A stretch of 64,000 nt of DNA from Candidatus Magnetocorallium paracelense (GCA_029001845.1 JAREWP010000100.1:1-64000); one strand, 5' to 3'. Shown: positions 26,864 through 36,118, counted from the first letter of the stretch. The notes: a model not told the origin generated them from the sequence alone. Translations and numbers: made by a program.

Positions 26864-28171
26864 ATGCCTGTACCTGTTGTTGTAATTGCCGGCAGGCCGA
26901 ATGTGGGGAAATCAACGCTTTTTAATAAAATCGTTGGAAGACGCACCTCTATTGTCAAGGACGAGCCCGGTATTACGAGAGACAGAATTTATTGTGAAGC
27001 CCAATGGGAGGAGGGGCGATTTATTCTCGTAGATACGGGCGGTTTTTTCCCTGATAGTGAAGACGAAATGTTAAATCAGATAAGGAGTCATGCTCTTTAC
27101 GGAATTAATGAGGCCGATCTTATCATACATCTCATGGACGGTAAGGACGGCCTGACTCAGACGGACAGGGAGCTCTCCATAATTATCAGGGAAACGAATA
27201 AAAACTACCTCTCCGTTGTCAATAAAATTGACTCCCTTAAGCATAATGACAGGATTTATGACTTTTTTGCCCTGGGCATAGACAAGGTCTTTCCCATATC
27301 TGCAGAGCACAGTCTCGGTATAGACGATCTCATGGATGAGGTGACAGGCCAAATTAAAAAATTTGAGAGTACGGAAGAGGAAAGCGAGATACCAAAGCTA
27401 GCCATTGTGGGAAGACCTAATGTTGGAAAGTCTACATTGGTGAATCGACTCCTTGGCAAGGAGAGGATGCTTGTCAGTCCTGTAAGTGGTACGACACGAG
27501 ATGCAGTGGATAGTGTGTGTAAGTATTACAACAGACAATATACCCTTATCGATACTGCGGGAATCAGGAAAAAAGCCAGGATTTTTCAGGATGTTGAGCA
27601 TTTTTCCGTAATCAGGGCAATAAGGAGTATCGAACGTTGTGACATAGGGATTCTTCTTTTGGACGCGACTGCCGGTATTGTGGGCCAGGATAAGAAGATC
27701 GCCGGCCTGATCGAGCGCGCAGGCAAAGGTATGATCATGCTCTTTAATAAGTGGGACCTTGTAGAGGATCATGAGAAGCGTTATAATGAACTCAAATCGG
27801 AGATAGAGAGAGAGATGTGGTTTGCAGGTTTCGCCTCTCTGCTGACAACATCAGGGCTTACGAAAAAAAGAATTACCAAGATTTTCGATATTGTGGACCA
27901 TATCATCGGAGAACGGAGCAGGAGAATAAAAACAGGCGATCTGAACAGCGTCACGGAAAAGATCAGGGCTGCTCTGCCTGCTCATAAAGGCAAAAGAGTA
28001 AAGGTCTATTATTTAACGCAAGTGGAAGTTTCCCCTCCGGGATTCGCTCTCTTTGTCAATTTTCCCGAGGGCATACAAAAGCATCACATGAGATATATCG
28101 AGAGAGTAATCAGAGAGTCCTTTTCATTTAATGGAACACCGATAAGGATTTATATAAAGAGGAGAAGGTAG
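26864..28171 (+). CDS. der: Ribosome assembly GTPase Der (EngA)
   Basis: Two tandem GTPase domains are evident. The first has GRPNVGKST at the N-terminus, DTGGF and NKID; the second has GRPNVGKST near residue 185, DTAGI and NKWD. A KH-like C-terminal domain follows and ends in the basic RIYIKRRR. Length (435) is typical. Der acts in 50S subunit maturation in the cytoplasm. The gene lies four bases after leuC and about 100 bases before pyrE. Confidence 0.97.
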   Translation: MPVPVVVIAGRPNVGKSTLFNKIVGRRTSIVKDEPGITRDRIYCEAQWEEGRFILVDTGGFFPDSEDEMLNQIRSHALYGINEADLIIHLMDGKDGLTQTDRELSIIIRETNKNYLSVVNKIDSLKHNDRIYDFFALGIDKVFPISAEHSLGIDDLMDEVTGQIKKFESTEEESEIPKLAIVGRPNVGKSTLVNRLLGKERMLVSPVSGTTRDAVDSVCKYYNRQYTLIDTAGIRKKARIFQDVEHFSVIRAIRSIERCDIGILLLDATAGIVGQDKKIAGLIERAGKGMIMLFNKWDLVEDHEKRYNELKSEIEREMWFAGFASLLTTSGLTKKRITKIFDIVDHIIGERSRRIKTGDLNSVTEKIRAALPAHKGKRVKVYYLTQVEVSPPGFALFVNFPEGIQKHHMRYIERVIRESFSFNGTPIRIYIKRRR

Positions 28172-28269
28172 TTTTGAATCGTAAAATGTTAGAATTAAAA
28201 AGCTGATAGCTGATGGCTGATGGCTTTGCTGTATATAACCTGTATATAACAAAGTGTCGCTGTCGTAAT

Positions 28270-28872
28270 ATGAATTCAAGTATGAAAGAACCGTTACATA
28301 TCGCTTTTGCCAGATTTATGGCCGGCACAAATGCCGTGCAGTTTGGTGACTTTACACTGAAAAGCGGAAAAAAGTCCGAGGTATTTATTAATTTCGGTGA
28401 GATTTCTTCCGGAAACGAGTTGATTGCATTGGGTAGTTTTTTTGCCGAATTTATAGTGGATAAGTCTTTACACACAGTAGAAGTTCTCTTTGGCCCTGCC
28501 TACAAGGGCATCAATATTGCCATAGCAGTGAGTATTGCGTTGCATCAAAAATATGATATTTCCATCCCCTTTGCATACAATCGAAAAACCCCGAAAGGGC
28601 ATGGCGAGGGCGGCAACTTTACGGGTTATGATCTGAATAAAGCAAAGAGCGCTCTTATTCTGGATGACGTAATTACAGACGGAGGAACAAAGCTCGATGC
28701 CATTAAGATGTTATCGTCATTTCCCGATCTCAAACCAAAAGCCGTCATTGTAGGGGTCGACAGAGAAGAGACGGATGAAGATGGAAAGTCATGCAGACTT
28801 ACGCTTATGGAAGAGACGGGGATAGATGTGCTGGCTTTGACTACAAAGAGTGAAGTGTTGGGATTCAGGTAG
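28270..28872 (+). CDS. pyrE: Orotate phosphoribosyltransferase
   Basis: The PRPP-binding motif ALILDDVITDGGTK and the flexible-loop region NRKTPKGHGEGG identify PyrE, which condenses orotate with PRPP to give OMP. FGDFTLKSGKKSEVF near the N-terminus is the family start region. I use the ATG at 28270; an ATG four codons later is also possible, and the frame extends upstream into a repeat rich in AGCTGATGG words that is unlikely to be coding. The mature length of about 200 suits the family. It probably belongs to the leuC-der transcript. Confidence 0.92.
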   Translation: MNSSMKEPLHIAFARFMAGTNAVQFGDFTLKSGKKSEVFINFGEISSGNELIALGSFFAEFIVDKSLHTVEVLFGPAYKGINIAIAVSIALHQKYDISIPFAYNRKTPKGHGEGGNFTGYDLNKAKSALILDDVITDGGTKLDAIKMLSSFPDLKPKAVIVGVDREETDEDGKSCRLTLMEETGIDVLALTTKSEVLGFR

Positions 28873-28952
28873 GTTGAAAAGAGGGGGTAATTCTATCCTC
28901 CGGTCATTTCAATTGCAAATTGTACACCGCTATCGAGATTTTTTACATATAT

Positions 28953-29912
28953 TTATATATAGGAGACTGCTTTCCATGTATAATCATTTATATCGTTGCT
29001 TGTGAGAACTTTTTTGTCGAGCATTGTCAGGCTGTTTACTTCTTTTAAAGTTTCTACTGTTTGAAAAGTGAATACTCCCTCGTTGCTTACGATGTGACCA
29101 TTTTCCTCGTCCTTTAATCTCTTCCATATGGCGGGATATCTGTATTCAAAGGTCTTGTTGCTTTCCTTTTCGAACATGAAGTCCCATTCGTCTTCAGTAT
29201 ATGGGCTGATCATCCAATAGCCCTCCGAGTTTAAAAGCATAAGTTTTCCGGTGCCGGTTGACATGCTGTTTTTCAACTTATCTATCAGAACGTTTCCAAG
29301 ATAATTCAGGATTACAATGCCGCGCTTTTCGCCAAAGCTGTCAATAACAGGTGAGCCTATTCTGATAATTGGTTTAAAAGGCTTTTCAATTTCGCCGCCT
29401 TCTATATTCAGATCGAAAGGTGATGCATAGATGCAGGTACTGTCCAGGCCGAGAGTCTCATGAAAGTAGTATCGATCCCCCTTAAACTGTAAACGGTTTT
29501 CGGGAACAATAATGGGATTTCCCTCTTTATAATTTACTCTCACTTTTTCGATGCCCCTGTTGTCGATAAATCTTATTTGGTCGTAAATGCCCTTTGTAAG
29601 CGAAAAAAGTTGGAATTCCCTGGCAAGAGCTTTTAGGTTGCTTTTGTCCTTGTTTTTGAGATAGGCCTGTAAAGCGCTGTGACCCTTTTGAACCAGAAGA
29701 TCAGATACGATGGTTCTGAATTCAAGTTCTATTATACGCGCCTGCTCTTTGACTTTAATTTTTTCTTTAAACTCCAAAAAAGAGAGAATGTTACTCCTTT
29801 CTGAAAAATATATAAGCATGGCAATAACAGAAATTATTAGAGATGCAGAGAGAAAGAGAGAGAAAAACAACTGCAGACTCTTTGAAAAGTTTATTTTTTT
29901 TGCTTTTTCCAT
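28953..29912 (-). CDS. dCache-type sensor protein without output domain
   Basis: The ATG at 29912 (MEKAKKINFSKS) is chosen; the frame extends further upstream without support. A membrane helix at about residues 10-32 anchors a large extracytoplasmic domain (about 40-315) that resembles double-Cache sensors, with FIDNRGIEKVRVNY, then GDRYYFHETL and GKLMLLNSEGYWMISP. Such domains normally continue through WKxVSY into a second membrane helix and a kinase, GGDEF or MCP part. Here the frame stops directly after TWKAVSYI. It is therefore either a truncated receptor or a stand-alone sensor. Confidence 0.65.
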   Translation of the reverse strand: MEKAKKINFSKSLQLFFSLFLSASLIISVIAMLIYFSERSNILSFLEFKEKIKVKEQARIIELEFRTIVSDLLVQKGHSALQAYLKNKDKSNLKALAREFQLFSLTKGIYDQIRFIDNRGIEKVRVNYKEGNPIIVPENRLQFKGDRYYFHETLGLDSTCIYASPFDLNIEGGEIEKPFKPIIRIGSPVIDSFGEKRGIVILNYLGNVLIDKLKNSMSTGTGKLMLLNSEGYWMISPYTEDEWDFMFEKESNKTFEYRYPAIWKRLKDEENGHIVSNEGVFTFQTVETLKEVNSLTMLDKKVLTSNDINDYTWKAVSYI

Positions 29913-30046
29913 TTGTTTGCAGTATTTTAACAGCCTGACGACTAATAGAACAATAATAAACTTTAGGCGGGTTTTTATTGACAGAAATAAATATTTCGTT
30001 ATATAGTTAAAGAATAACTTTAAATAATGGATTGTATTGTACATTT

Positions 30047-31105
30047 ATGTGGACGTATAGAGAACGGTTAAGCCGACAAGAGAGACTTAGACGATCTTAT
30101 TATGAGATGTTAAGAGACGCCCTTGAAGTAAGGTTAATAAAAATTTCTTTGATCGACTCTTTTTATCGGTATATCGGACAGGGAGTTGATTATGCTTTTC
30201 TCGATAAAAGTGAATTGAAACCTAAGTCAAAAAAAATGGAAAAGGAGTCGGAGTTATTCAATACTTTTATTGTCATATTTTGTGAAGGCTCCATTAATCC
30301 CTCTTTACGCAACTATATTAGATTTTTTCCGGAAAATAAAGTGATCAAACAGAATTTGGAGTATCTGGCCAATATTTCCATTTACGATCAATTTCATAAG
30401 AATCTCAGGTACTTCGACAATCCCCGTTTTCTTGATTTTACAGAGGAATTTTTGAACATCGACTATGCTCTTCTGATTCAGCAGGATCCGGCCATTAAGA
30501 AGAAAAACAAGTATGCATTGACGCATTTTCATGTAAAAATAGACTGGCCTATAGCAGATGCAGCACAGGACCTGGCGAAATCATTTAAATATATTCATAA
30601 TCATTTATATGAAAATGGTGAAAAAGAGGCCCGATTGCTTCAAAACAAGCTTTTTGAATACTACGGTTGCTATCACAATGTGGGCGGGAGACGTACTGCC
30701 GCTCTTATAGCGGCGCAGCTTCTGAGGAAAGAGGACTTTGTCTCCACTGTCTATGTTTCAAGTTCGGAATCACGTTCAATGATGAAGTATACGGAGAGGG
30801 GCGTGTCCAAGTTTTTTCTGATCCAATTAAACGATACTCAAATCGACGCTCTGGCCCAACGAGAGGGATTTAATGTAGAGAATTTTAAGTCTTCCTATCT
30901 CTACCCGGCGGATTCTTACTATGTGGGGATATCGGAAGCCGTGTACGGCTTTACACCTTTTTCAAAGCCCCCTGAAGACGGAAAATTCAGAAGGCTTAAA
31001 CCTGCCTATAACTGGCTGAAACTAAAGGACGAGTTTCTTCTTCCAAGGGACACTGCCTTTACCTACAGCCCGATAAATTACAACTGGGTATATTCTCCGG
31101 AATGA
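30047..31105 (+). CDS. Hypothetical protein, 352 aa
   Basis: I do not recognise this protein. It is soluble, basic at the N-terminus (RERLSRQERLRRSYYEML) and strongly aromatic at the C-terminus (TAFTYSPINYNWVYSPE). The middle contains GGRRTAALIAAQLL. The ATG at 30047 is preferred to the TTG at 30032. It is divergent from the sensor protein, with the start regions about 130 bases apart, and converges on proS through a shared hairpin. A linked signalling role with the sensor is possible but unproven. Confidence 0.7.
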   Translation: MWTYRERLSRQERLRRSYYEMLRDALEVRLIKISLIDSFYRYIGQGVDYAFLDKSELKPKSKKMEKESELFNTFIVIFCEGSINPSLRNYIRFFPENKVIKQNLEYLANISIYDQFHKNLRYFDNPRFLDFTEEFLNIDYALLIQQDPAIKKKNKYALTHFHVKIDWPIADAAQDLAKSFKYIHNHLYENGEKEARLLQNKLFEYYGCYHNVGGRRTAALIAAQLLRKEDFVSTVYVSSSESRSMMKYTERGVSKFFLIQLNDTQIDALAQREGFNVENFKSSYLYPADSYYVGISEAVYGFTPFSKPPEDGKFRRLKPAYNWLKLKDEFLLPRDTAFTYSPINYNWVYSPE

Positions 31106-31120
31106 TAACCTGAGTGGCAT

Positions 31121-31161
31121 GTGAGTCATTACTAAGGGCATAGCCCTTAGTAATGACTCAC
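31121..31161. terminator. 19-bp perfect-stem bidirectional terminator overlapping the proS 3' end
   Basis: GTGAGTCATTACTAAGGGC, a three-base loop ATA and the exact complement form a very strong hairpin between two convergent genes. The right arm contains the last codons (VSHY) and stop of proS. It probably ends both transcripts, although neither side has a long T-run. Confidence 0.75.
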
Positions 31162-32829
31162 TTTAAGTATCTCTTCTACTGCATCTTCAATTTTTACCTT
31201 TATCGTTGATTTGTTTTTTCTCTTTTTGATCTCTACAACTCCCTCTTTTAATCCTTTCATACCGATTACCACTTGGCAGGGGATGCCTATGAGGTCTGCA
31301 TCTTTGAATTTAACGCCGGGCCTTTCGTCTCTGTCGTCATAGAGAACTTCTTTGCCGCTTTCAATGAGCTTGTTGTATATTTCCAAAGAAACTGTGGCGC
31401 ACTTGTCGTCTTTTGGGTTCAGAGGAATTATTTCAATGTCAAAGGGGGCTATGGTTTCCGGCCAGATTATTCCGTCTTGATCGTGGTTCTGCTCTATTGC
31501 AGCCGCTGCTATTCTTGCCGGGCCTATGCCGTAGCTGCCCATAACAACAGGCTTCTCTTCCCCTTCTTTATTAAGAAATACGGCATTCAGAGGCTCCGAA
31601 TATTTTGTGCCGAGCTTAAAAATATTTCCAATCTCTATAACCTTCTCTATTCTGAGGGGTGCGCTACAGTGCGGACAGGATTCACCTTCTTTTGCGGAGT
31701 GCAGATCGCGCCATTCAGGTTTGAAATGCTTACCGGGGATTACTCCTTTTTTGTGATAATCGCTTTTGTTGGCGCCGCTCACATATATGCCTTCTTTCAG
31801 TGTATCGTCTGCAATGATAGAAACGTCATGATCCATAGGGCCTATAAAGCCGGCTTCGACTCCGAGAATCCCGATCACCTCGTCTTTTGTAGCAGGTCTG
31901 AATTCTCCTATGATCTTTTTACATTTCGCTTCGTGCAATTCATGATCGCCTCGTACCATGGCAAGCACAGGGCCTCTGTCGGCAATTAAAAGGAGGCTTT
32001 TTAGAAAATACTCCTTACCTAACCCCAGAAAGGATGCCACTTCTGCGACTGTTTTCATGGCCGGTGTAGAAACATCTTCATATTCCATTGCTATTCGTTT
32101 TAGAGCTGGCGGGGTGGAGACGGCAAGCTCCAGGTTGGCGGCATAACCACATGAATCGCAGATAACCATGTCATCTTCTCCTGCCGGGCTTGGCGCCATA
32201 AACTCGTGGGCAGTCGCCCCACCCATCATTCCGGGATCGGAGTCTACCTGGAAAAACCTGAGGCCGCATCTTTTGTAAATTCTGTGATAGGCCTCTTCAT
32301 GTAATTTGTAATTCTTTTCCAGTCCTTCATTATCTTTATCGAAACTGTAACTGTCCTTCATGATGAACTCTCTGGTCCTGAGGATGCCGCTTTTAGGTCT
32401 TGCTTCATCACGCAATTTGGTTTGAATCTGATACCATACCTGAGGCAAATCTCTGTATGACCTGATTTCGCCGGAGGCAAGCCAGGTCATGATCTCTTCA
32501 TGTGTCATGGCAAGACACATATCGCGCTCGGACCTGTCCTTTAATCTGAACATTTCATCTTTAATTTCATACCACCTGCCTGTTTTCATCCAAACATCGG
32601 CCGGGTGAAGAACGGGCATGGATATTTCCTGTGCGCCGATTTCATTCATCTCTTGTCTGATAATTTCGTTAATTCTGCCCAAAACCCTCCAGGCAAGGGG
32701 GAGATAGATATAGAGACCCGATGCAAGTTGTCTCACATAACCGGCTCTGAGTAATAATTTGTGGCTGATCGATTCCGCTTCCGAAGGCGTCTCCCGTAAA
32801 GTAGGAATAAGCATTTTTGTATAAAGCAT
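31147..32829 (-). CDS. proS: Prolyl-tRNA synthetase, bacterial type
   Basis: The 560-residue enzyme begins with LIPTLRETPSEAESISHKLL and has the class II catalytic motifs, including RDEARPKSGILRTREFIMKD (motif 2 region) and MGSYGIGPAR (motif 3). The long insertion between motifs 2 and 3, about residues 225-390, is the YbaK-like editing domain of bacterial ProS. The anticodon-binding domain follows. It charges tRNA-Pro in the cytoplasm. It is divergent from psd, and a heptamer repeat array lies in the shared promoter region. A TTGAAT-17-TTATAT promoter can be read upstream (about 32867-32895). Confidence 0.97.
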   Translation of the reverse strand: MLYTKMLIPTLRETPSEAESISHKLLLRAGYVRQLASGLYIYLPLAWRVLGRINEIIRQEMNEIGAQEISMPVLHPADVWMKTGRWYEIKDEMFRLKDRSERDMCLAMTHEEIMTWLASGEIRSYRDLPQVWYQIQTKLRDEARPKSGILRTREFIMKDSYSFDKDNEGLEKNYKLHEEAYHRIYKRCGLRFFQVDSDPGMMGGATAHEFMAPSPAGEDDMVICDSCGYAANLELAVSTPPALKRIAMEYEDVSTPAMKTVAEVASFLGLGKEYFLKSLLLIADRGPVLAMVRGDHELHEAKCKKIIGEFRPATKDEVIGILGVEAGFIGPMDHDVSIIADDTLKEGIYVSGANKSDYHKKGVIPGKHFKPEWRDLHSAKEGESCPHCSAPLRIEKVIEIGNIFKLGTKYSEPLNAVFLNKEGEEKPVVMGSYGIGPARIAAAAIEQNHDQDGIIWPETIAPFDIEIIPLNPKDDKCATVSLEIYNKLIESGKEVLYDDRDERPGVKFKDADLIGIPCQVVIGMKGLKEGVVEIKKRKNKSTIKVKIEDAVEEILKVSHY

Positions 32830-32906
32830 AATAATTCTCCGTTGATTTTAATAGCTTTTAAATAGACTTCTTTAATATAATAGAAAACAAGCTTATAATT
32901 CAAATG

Positions 32907-32952
32907 GATTGACGATTGACGATTGACGATTGACGATTGACGATTGACGATT
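32907..32952. repeat. Heptamer tandem repeat GATTGAC, six units
   Basis: Six exact copies of GATTGAC plus four bases lie between the divergent proS and psd genes. Each unit junction contains TTGACG, a good -35-like hexamer on the plus strand. Confidence 0.95.
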
Positions 32953-32980
32953 TTTTAGAATTTAATTTGTAAATTTGTTT

Positions 32981-33622
32981 ATGATTAAAATTGCGCCCGA
33001 GGGGTATCCCTATATAATTGTTTTCTTTGTTCTGACCATTGCTGTCGGTTATTTTTCAAAGCCATGGTTTGCCGTTGTTCCCGGTATTCTGTTTATTTTT
33101 ATGCTCTTTTTTTTCAGGGACCCGGACAGGGTGTTGCCTGAAGGGGAGTCAGTGATCACCTCTCCGGCAGACGGAGAGATAATCGTTATTCATAAAGAGA
33201 GAGAAGAGGAGTACTTAAGAAAGGAGATAATAAAGGTAAGCATTTTTATGTCTCCCTTTAATGTCCATGTAAACAGAGCACCCTATAATGGTAAGGTTAA
33301 GTTGGTGAAACATAATCCCGGTAGCTTTAGCGCCGCCTTTAAAGACGAGGCCTCTTTAGAAAACGATAATATCGCTATGGTCCTTAATACGGAGAAGGGA
33401 GACATTCTTGTCAGGCAAGTAGCGGGCTTTTTGGCAAGACGGGCCGTTTGCAGAGTAAAACCGGGAGACAGCTTAACAAGGGGTGATAAATTCGGTATTA
33501 TTAAATTCAGTTCAAGGGTCGATATTTATCTTCCTCCTGAAGTAGAGGTCAGAGTTAATATCGGCGATATGGTAAAGGCAGGCTCTACAATAATTGCAGA
33601 TTTTTCGGATAACCTCCCTTGA
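32981..33622 (+). CDS. psd: Phosphatidylserine decarboxylase proenzyme, short type
   Basis: The start at ATG 32981 gives the usual IAPEGYPYI beginning. Two membrane segments (about residues 10-45) precede FRDPDR, then SPADGEI and IFMSPFNVHVNRAP, all family hallmarks. Psd makes phosphatidylethanolamine at the inner membrane and matures by self-cleavage before a serine that becomes the pyruvoyl group. The cleavage region reads IIKFSSRVDIYLP, where short-type enzymes usually have FGSR, so glycine is replaced by serine. The neighbour pssA lies about 170 bases downstream, beyond a CACGAAG-type palindrome. Confidence 0.93.
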   Translation: MIKIAPEGYPYIIVFFVLTIAVGYFSKPWFAVVPGILFIFMLFFFRDPDRVLPEGESVITSPADGEIIVIHKEREEEYLRKEIIKVSIFMSPFNVHVNRAPYNGKVKLVKHNPGSFSAAFKDEASLENDNIAMVLNTEKGDILVRQVAGFLARRAVCRVKPGDSLTRGDKFGIIKFSSRVDIYLPPEVEVRVNIGDMVKAGSTIIADFSDNLP

Positions 33623-33678
33623 TCCTCCGGGTCACCATTAAGCATAAAATTTATAAGAAGAAGCACCATTCTTATTTG

Positions 33679-33742
33679 ACCACGAAGTACGAGAAGAGTA
33701 CGAAGTTTTAAAGAATGTCTTTCTTATCTGTGCTTCGTGGTT
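33679..33742. repeat. CACGAAG palindromic repeat, copy 1
   Basis: ACCACGAAG at the left pairs with CTTCGTGGT at the right, with further CGAAG words inside. Related copies lie at 45196 and 56408, all in intergenic space. Confidence 0.7.
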
Positions 33743-33795
33743 GTTTAAATTAAGTTCTTTTGAGCCTGTTTTCAGGATAATGAGGTAGTTGAGAA

Positions 33796-34512
33796 TTGAA
33801 AAAGGGTGTATATCTGCTGCCGAACGGTTTAACGTTGTGCGGATTGTTTTTCGGCTATTTTTCCATTCTTGCTTCTCTTAAGGCGAATTATGTTCATGCC
33901 GGATGGGGTATTCTTATTGCCCTGATCTTCGATGGTCTGGACGGCTGGGTAGCAAGGCTGACAAGCAGTAATACGAAATTCGGGATAGAGCTCGATTCCC
34001 TTTCGGACCTAATTGCTTTTGGCGTGGCGCCTGCAGTGATGATATTCAGTTGGTCGCTGCAGGATTTTGGTCGTTTAGGGTGGGCCGTAACCTTTCTTTA
34101 TGTTGGCTGCGGAGCGCTCAGGCTGGCAAGATATAATATACAGATGGAATCTACAGAGAGGAAGTCCTTTACTGGAATGCCGATACCTGCGGCAGCCTCA
34201 GTGCTTGCCACATTGGTGATATTTAATCAAAGCCACTGGGGTCAAAGTCGGGGGAATGGTTATTTCGCCCTTTGTTTGATGTTTTTTCTTGCACTGCTGA
34301 TGATCAGTACTCTCAGGTTTCACAGTATAAAGGAGATCGATTTAAGGCAGAGAAAACCATTTTGGGCGCTTGTTCTGATTATAGTAATACTCCTTGTCAT
34401 TTTCACACATCCTCCGATAGCTCTGTTCTCTTTCGCAATGCTTTATCTGATCACTGCATTGATAGAGAATCTATATAGATTCAGAAAAAGGTTTGTACGA
34501 AAGGAAAATTGA
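33796..34512 (+). CDS. pssA: CDP-diacylglycerol-serine O-phosphatidyltransferase
   Basis: The CDP-alcohol phosphotransferase motif DGxxGxxAR(x8)Gx3Dx3D is present as DGLDGWVARL, then GIELDSLSD. About seven membrane segments cover the 238 residues. It makes phosphatidylserine, the substrate of Psd, so the two genes complete phosphatidylethanolamine synthesis. The start is a TTG (KKGVYLLPNG); no ATG fits the conserved N-terminus. A basic tail ends the protein. leuA follows after 65 bases on the same strand, a psd-pssA-leuA order seen in several bacterial groups. Confidence 0.94.
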   Translation: MKKGVYLLPNGLTLCGLFFGYFSILASLKANYVHAGWGILIALIFDGLDGWVARLTSSNTKFGIELDSLSDLIAFGVAPAVMIFSWSLQDFGRLGWAVTFLYVGCGALRLARYNIQMESTERKSFTGMPIPAAASVLATLVIFNQSHWGQSRGNGYFALCLMFFLALLMISTLRFHSIKEIDLRQRKPFWALVLIIVILLVIFTHPPIALFSFAMLYLITALIENLYRFRKRFVRKEN

Positions 34513-34577
34513 ACTGTGAGGAAATGTGAATCGACATGAAAACAAAAATGCAATCGAAGTGAGGTATGATGTAAGCA

Positions 34578-36101
34578 ATGAGAAGAATCAGAATTTTCGA
34601 TACAACATTGAGGGACGGGGAACAGTCTCCCGGAGCGTCAATGAATGTAGAGGAGAAGATACAGCTGGCCAGACAACTGTCCAGGTTGGGAGTTGATGTG
34701 ATAGAAGCAGGTTTTGCATTTAGTTCTAAATCTGATTTCGAGGCGATTAAGGCAATCGCCTCCGAAGTGGAAGGCTCGATTATATGCAGCCTTGCCCGGG
34801 CAAAGGAAGATGACATTAACAGAGCCTGGGAATCGATTCGTAATGCTTCCAAAAGGAGAATACACACATTTCATTCAACATCGGACATTCATTTGAAACA
34901 TCAATTCAGGGTTACCAGAGAAGAAGCCTTACAGAGGTCGGTCGACATGGTAGGCATGGCAAGAAGTCTTGCTGAAGACGTAGAATTTTCCCCTATGGAT
35001 GCAACAAGGACCGATTTAAACTATTTATGCGAAGTCGTTGAGGCTGTTATCGAAGCCGGCGCCTCTACAGTGAATATCCCCGATACTGTGGGGTATGCCA
35101 TACCTGGAGAATTCGGAACGCTTATTAAGGCATTGTTTAAAAAAGTTCCGAATATAGATCAGGCAACAATCTCAGTGCATTGTCATAATGATCTTGGTCT
35201 TGCAGTGGCCAACTCTCTTTCTGCGATATTGAACGGGGCCGGTCAGGTGGAGTGTACAATTAACGGTATCGGTGAAAGAGCAGGCAACTGCTCTCTTGAA
35301 GAGGTTGCGATGTCTTTGAGAACAAGAAAAGATATCTTTCCCGCGGACACGGGAATAAAGACAGAGGAGATAATACGAACCAGTCGCCTTGTAACAAAAA
35401 TAACGGGAATGTACGTTCAACCAAATAAAGCGATAGTGGGCGCCAATGCGTTCGCCCATGAATCCGGTATTCATCAGGACGGATTATTAAAGGAAAAATC
35501 AACATACGAGATAATAAAACCTTCCGATATAGGACTCCATAAGACTCAATTCGTCCTTGGCAGACACTCCGGCAGACACGCCTTTAAGACCAGGCTGGGC
35601 GAACTTGGGTTTAACCTTAGTGAAGACGAACTGAACAAGGCTTTTGACAGATTTAAAAATCTTGCAGATCATAAGAAAGAGATTTTTGACGAAGATATCG
35701 AAGCTCTTGTATCTGAAGAGTCCATTTCAGTATCTGACGAGATTTACAGGCTTATTGATATTCGAATTACTTCCGGAATAAGCAGTGAACGCAGCGCCTT
35801 TGTAAAGCTGAAGATTGACGGAGAAGTTGTTGAAAAGAAGGAACTCGGAGACGGGCCTGTCGATGCGGCATATAGAGCCGTTGCTTCAATGACAGGTACT
35901 GAATACCTGAAGCTCATGAAGTTCGAAATAAAGAGCATAACAGGAGGTACAGACGCTTTAGGGGAAGTGATGATTACTCTTGAAGACGATGGCGATGTAA
36001 TAAGGGGCACCGGTTCGGATACGGATATAATTATTGCAGCCGTAAGAGCTCAACTCAATGCATTGAATAAGCTTGAGATACGAAAGAGAAAGGCTCTTTA
36101 G
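34578..36101 (+). CDS. leuA: 2-isopropylmalate synthase
   Basis: The catalytic TIM barrel has FDTTLRDGEQSPG at the N-terminus, the metal-binding HCHNDLGLA and the NGIGERAGN segment. The accessory region has AFAHESGIHQDG and GRHSGRHA, and a C-terminal leucine-binding regulatory domain covers about residues 385-500. The enzyme condenses 2-oxoisovalerate with acetyl-CoA as the first step of leucine synthesis and should be feedback-inhibited by leucine. Length (507) is that of the bacterial LeuA group. The homocitrate-synthase alternative is less likely given the length and regulatory domain. Confidence 0.95.
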   Translation: MRRIRIFDTTLRDGEQSPGASMNVEEKIQLARQLSRLGVDVIEAGFAFSSKSDFEAIKAIASEVEGSIICSLARAKEDDINRAWESIRNASKRRIHTFHSTSDIHLKHQFRVTREEALQRSVDMVGMARSLAEDVEFSPMDATRTDLNYLCEVVEAVIEAGASTVNIPDTVGYAIPGEFGTLIKALFKKVPNIDQATISVHCHNDLGLAVANSLSAILNGAGQVECTINGIGERAGNCSLEEVAMSLRTRKDIFPADTGIKTEEIIRTSRLVTKITGMYVQPNKAIVGANAFAHESGIHQDGLLKEKSTYEIIKPSDIGLHKTQFVLGRHSGRHAFKTRLGELGFNLSEDELNKAFDRFKNLADHKKEIFDEDIEALVSEESISVSDEIYRLIDIRITSGISSERSAFVKLKIDGEVVEKKELGDGPVDAAYRAVASMTGTEYLKLMKFEIKSITGGTDALGEVMITLEDDGDVIRGTGSDTDIIIAAVRAQLNALNKLEIRKRKAL

Positions 36102-36118
36102 GCCTTCTTGGAAGAAGG

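Noticed and set aside
31273-31989. 238-codon plus-strand open frame inside proS
   Set aside because: It lies entirely antisense to a well-conserved proS gene, has no recognisable motif, and its sequence is explained by the opposite strand.
32907-32952. CRISPR array
   Set aside because: The unit is 7 bases with no spacers, and there are no cas genes in the window.
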